Of a stretch of 64,000 nt of DNA, positions 62,753 through 64,000 are shown one piece after another. This stretch comes from UBA4416 sp963422675. GTDB taxonomy: Bacteria; Bacteroidota; Bacteroidia; B-17B0; Aurantibacillaceae. Within the stretch, counting starts at the first letter, position 1, and each line of letters starts with the position of its first letter. Made by a program: the position numbers and the translations under genes. The notes beneath the pieces were generated by a model. The model made no database searches, was not told where the DNA came from, and saw only the letters and a list, made by a program, of their open reading frames with translations. The DNA is taken from assembly GCA_963422675.2 (NCBI GenBank), contig CAXVYS010000021.1, forward strand, positions 186,001 to 250,000, in the 5' to 3' direction.

Positions 62753-63427
62753 TTGAAAATACTCTTTAAGAATAACTGGTTCTATCTGTTACTATATGCA
62801 ATCACACTTGCCGTACTTGGCTATATTTTACTGAACAATGATAAAGTTCAAATCCATAAGGCCATTAACGCACATGTTGGGAATGTTTATATCGACACCT
62901 TTTTTAAATATGTAACACATTTAGGTGACGGGGTATTTGCCTTTTTGGTGGCAACCGTTTTCTTATTTATAAGTGTTAGAAAATCCTTATATATATTGTT
63001 TTCCTATCTTGGGGCTGCTATCATTTCTTCTTTATTAAAGTATGTCGTTTACCCTGATGTGTTCAGACCTCATTCAACGTTTGGATATTTTTTACATGAA
63101 GATCTGAAATTAGTGGAAGGTGTTGAAATGAGTGCCCTTCGGTCTTTCCCGAGTGGGCATGCCTTATCAGCCTTTGCTTTGTTTTTTTGTTTATTGTTTA
63201 CTACAAAAAGCCAGGTACTTAAAATGGTGTTTTTTCTATTGGCATGTATTGCTTCATTCAGCAGGGTATATATATCACAGCATTGGTTAATTGATATTTA
63301 CGTTGGATCCATTATTGGTGCGGTGTTTGCCATATTGTTTTATATTGTATTTTACAATACAACTTATTCCAACACTTTGGATAAGCCATTGAATGTGTTA
63401 CTAAAAAATAAAAAACAACGTGTTTAA
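62753..63427 (+). CDS. membrane-associated phosphatase, PAP2 family
   Basis: A 224-residue integral membrane protein with about six helices. PAP2 motifs: PSGHALSAFAL (second motif) and SRVYISQHWLID (third; SR-x5-H-x3-D). The first motif has an RP in DVFRPH but spacing from the upstream Lys is longer than usual. Such enzymes dephosphorylate lipid or undecaprenyl phosphates. The start is TTG at 62753; its end overlaps the glycosyltransferase start by 8 bases. Confidence 0.85.
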   Translation: MKILFKNNWFYLLLYAITLAVLGYILLNNDKVQIHKAINAHVGNVYIDTFFKYVTHLGDGVFAFLVATVFLFISVRKSLYILFSYLGAAIISSLLKYVVYPDVFRPHSTFGYFLHEDLKLVEGVEMSALRSFPSGHALSAFALFFCLLFTTKSQVLKMVFFLLACIASFSRVYISQHWLIDIYVGSIIGAVFAILFYIVFYNTTYSNTLDKPLNVLLKNKKQRV

Positions 63428-64000
63428 ATTATTAAATAATGATGTAAAAGCGTATTCATTTATTGCTTTAATGTCAGCCCTTTTATTTATCCCTTTTATT
63501 GGTAATATGCCTTTGTTCGATTGGGATGAGATCAACTTTGCAGAATGCGCAAGGGAAATGATCGTCTCTAAAAATTACACGAACGTTCAATTATACTTTC
63601 AGCCTTTTTGGGAAAAACCCCCCTTATTTATATGGTTTCAGGCCATGAGTATGAATTTATTTGGAGTAAACGAATTTGCCGCCCGTTTTCCAAATGCTAT
63701 ATGTGGCGTTATAACACTATTGGTATTATATAAAACAGGTAAAACATTAAACGATAAAAAATTCGGCTTGACCTGGAGTTTTGTATATGCAGCCACCTTA
63801 TTACCACATTTGTTTTTCAAAAGCGGTATTATAGATCCATGGTTCAATTTATTTATTTACGGTTCTATTTTTTATTTAATCCAACACACCAATAATCCTG
63901 TAGGAAAATATGGTTACAGAACCGCAATTTTAGCAGGTTTCTTTTTGGGCCTGGCACTGTTAACCAAAGGCCCGGTGGCATTGCTCCTTGTAGGCTTAAC
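63420..64000 (+). CDS. ArnT/PMT-like glycosyltransferase (partial, start only)
   Basis: The frame opens with GTG at 63420, overlapping the PAP2 stop, and stays open to the window end (193 codons); ATG at 63471 is an alternative start. It begins with a membrane helix and then FDWDEINFAECAREM, the DE motif of family 39/ArnT-type dolichyl- or undecaprenyl-phosphate-sugar transferases, followed by FWEKPPLFIWFQ and further helices with LLTKGPVALLL. With PAP2 beside it, lipid or envelope glycan modification is likely. C-terminus outside the window. Confidence 0.82.
   Translation, partial: MFKLLNNDVKAYSFIALMSALLFIPFIGNMPLFDWDEINFAECAREMIVSKNYTNVQLYFQPFWEKPPLFIWFQAMSMNLFGVNEFAARFPNAICGVITLLVLYKTGKTLNDKKFGLTWSFVYAATLLPHLFFKSGIIDPWFNLFIYGSIFYLIQHTNNPVGKYGYRTAILAGFFLGLALLTKGPVALLLVGL

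Noticed and set aside
1..64000. CRISPR array, prophage or insertion sequence
   Set aside because: No regularly spaced direct repeats, integrase, transposase or phage structural genes were seen; accessory traits are limited to palindromic repeats and one decayed gene.

Overview
The window is chromosomal DNA from a low-GC member of the Bacteroidota. The signs are a type IX secretion sorting domain and a DUF5103-type T9SS plug protein, a long NusB, the DUF1573-yajC-YbbR-coaE gene order, a SiaB/SiaC-type partner switch, A-rich gene starts without Shine-Dalgarno sites, and -7 boxes of the form TAnnTTTG. I saw no phage, insertion sequence, CRISPR array, tRNA or rRNA. Genus cannot be fixed from the sequence alone.

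Layout. 1-15 kb is housekeeping: dtd, dsbD and a free DsbD-alpha-like protein, clpB, a PrsW-like protease, dnaA, a 5'-nucleotidase split into two genes, a thioesterase, an LRR protein, then coaE, a YbbR protein, yajC and a DUF1573 lipoprotein. 15-23 kb is one minus-strand tryptophan operon, trpE-trpG-trpD-trpC-trpF-trpB-trpA-aroF. It is preceded by a complete attenuator: promoter, 19-residue leader with tandem Trp codons, pause hairpin, antiterminator and terminator. Two palindromic intergenic repeats sit inside the operon. 23-34 kb carries nusB, a leucine-type dehydrogenase, a secreted lectin-like T9SS protein, a PagL-like deacylase, a GIN-domain lipoprotein, the T9SS plug protein, an LRR-protein kinase, mgtE and a DMT transporter.

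34.4-42.1 kb is a five-gene signalling module: a seven-helix PAS/GAF/SpoIIE phosphatase of up to 1478 residues, a SiaC-like protein, a second membrane SpoIIE phosphatase, a SiaB-like kinase and a second SiaC-like protein. No output enzyme is encoded beside it. A frameshifted remnant of an OmpA-type domain follows.

42.5-60.7 kb is a large plus-strand sulfur locus: a SAM-I riboswitch, metX, hom, a 1-Cys peroxiredoxin, an aldo/keto reductase, siroheme sulfite reductase, cobA, a TonB-dependent receptor, a precorrin-2 dehydrogenase fused to a TauE/SafE permease, ferredoxin-NADP reductase, an OsmC protein, a MetZ-like sulfhydrylase, cysH, cysD and cysN. Together these reduce sulfate through APS (cysDN, cysH with an iron-sulfur motif, no cysC) to sulfide, make the siroheme that sulfite reductase needs, and combine sulfide with activated homoserine.

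The most striking result is three tiny ORFs embedded in this locus, each ending in a run of Cys codons: 42665-42817 (between the SAM riboswitch and metX), 49321-49377 (between sulfite reductase and cobA) and 50231-50290 (between cobA and the TonB receptor). They look like leader peptides for cysteine-responsive attenuation placed at several points of one transcription unit. The first also contains Met codons and sits where the expression platform of the SAM riboswitch would be expected. This is inference from sequence; no expression evidence is available here.

60.7-64 kb holds fumarylacetoacetase, a secreted protein of unknown function, a PAP2 phosphatase and the start of an ArnT/PMT-like glycosyltransferase that runs off the window.
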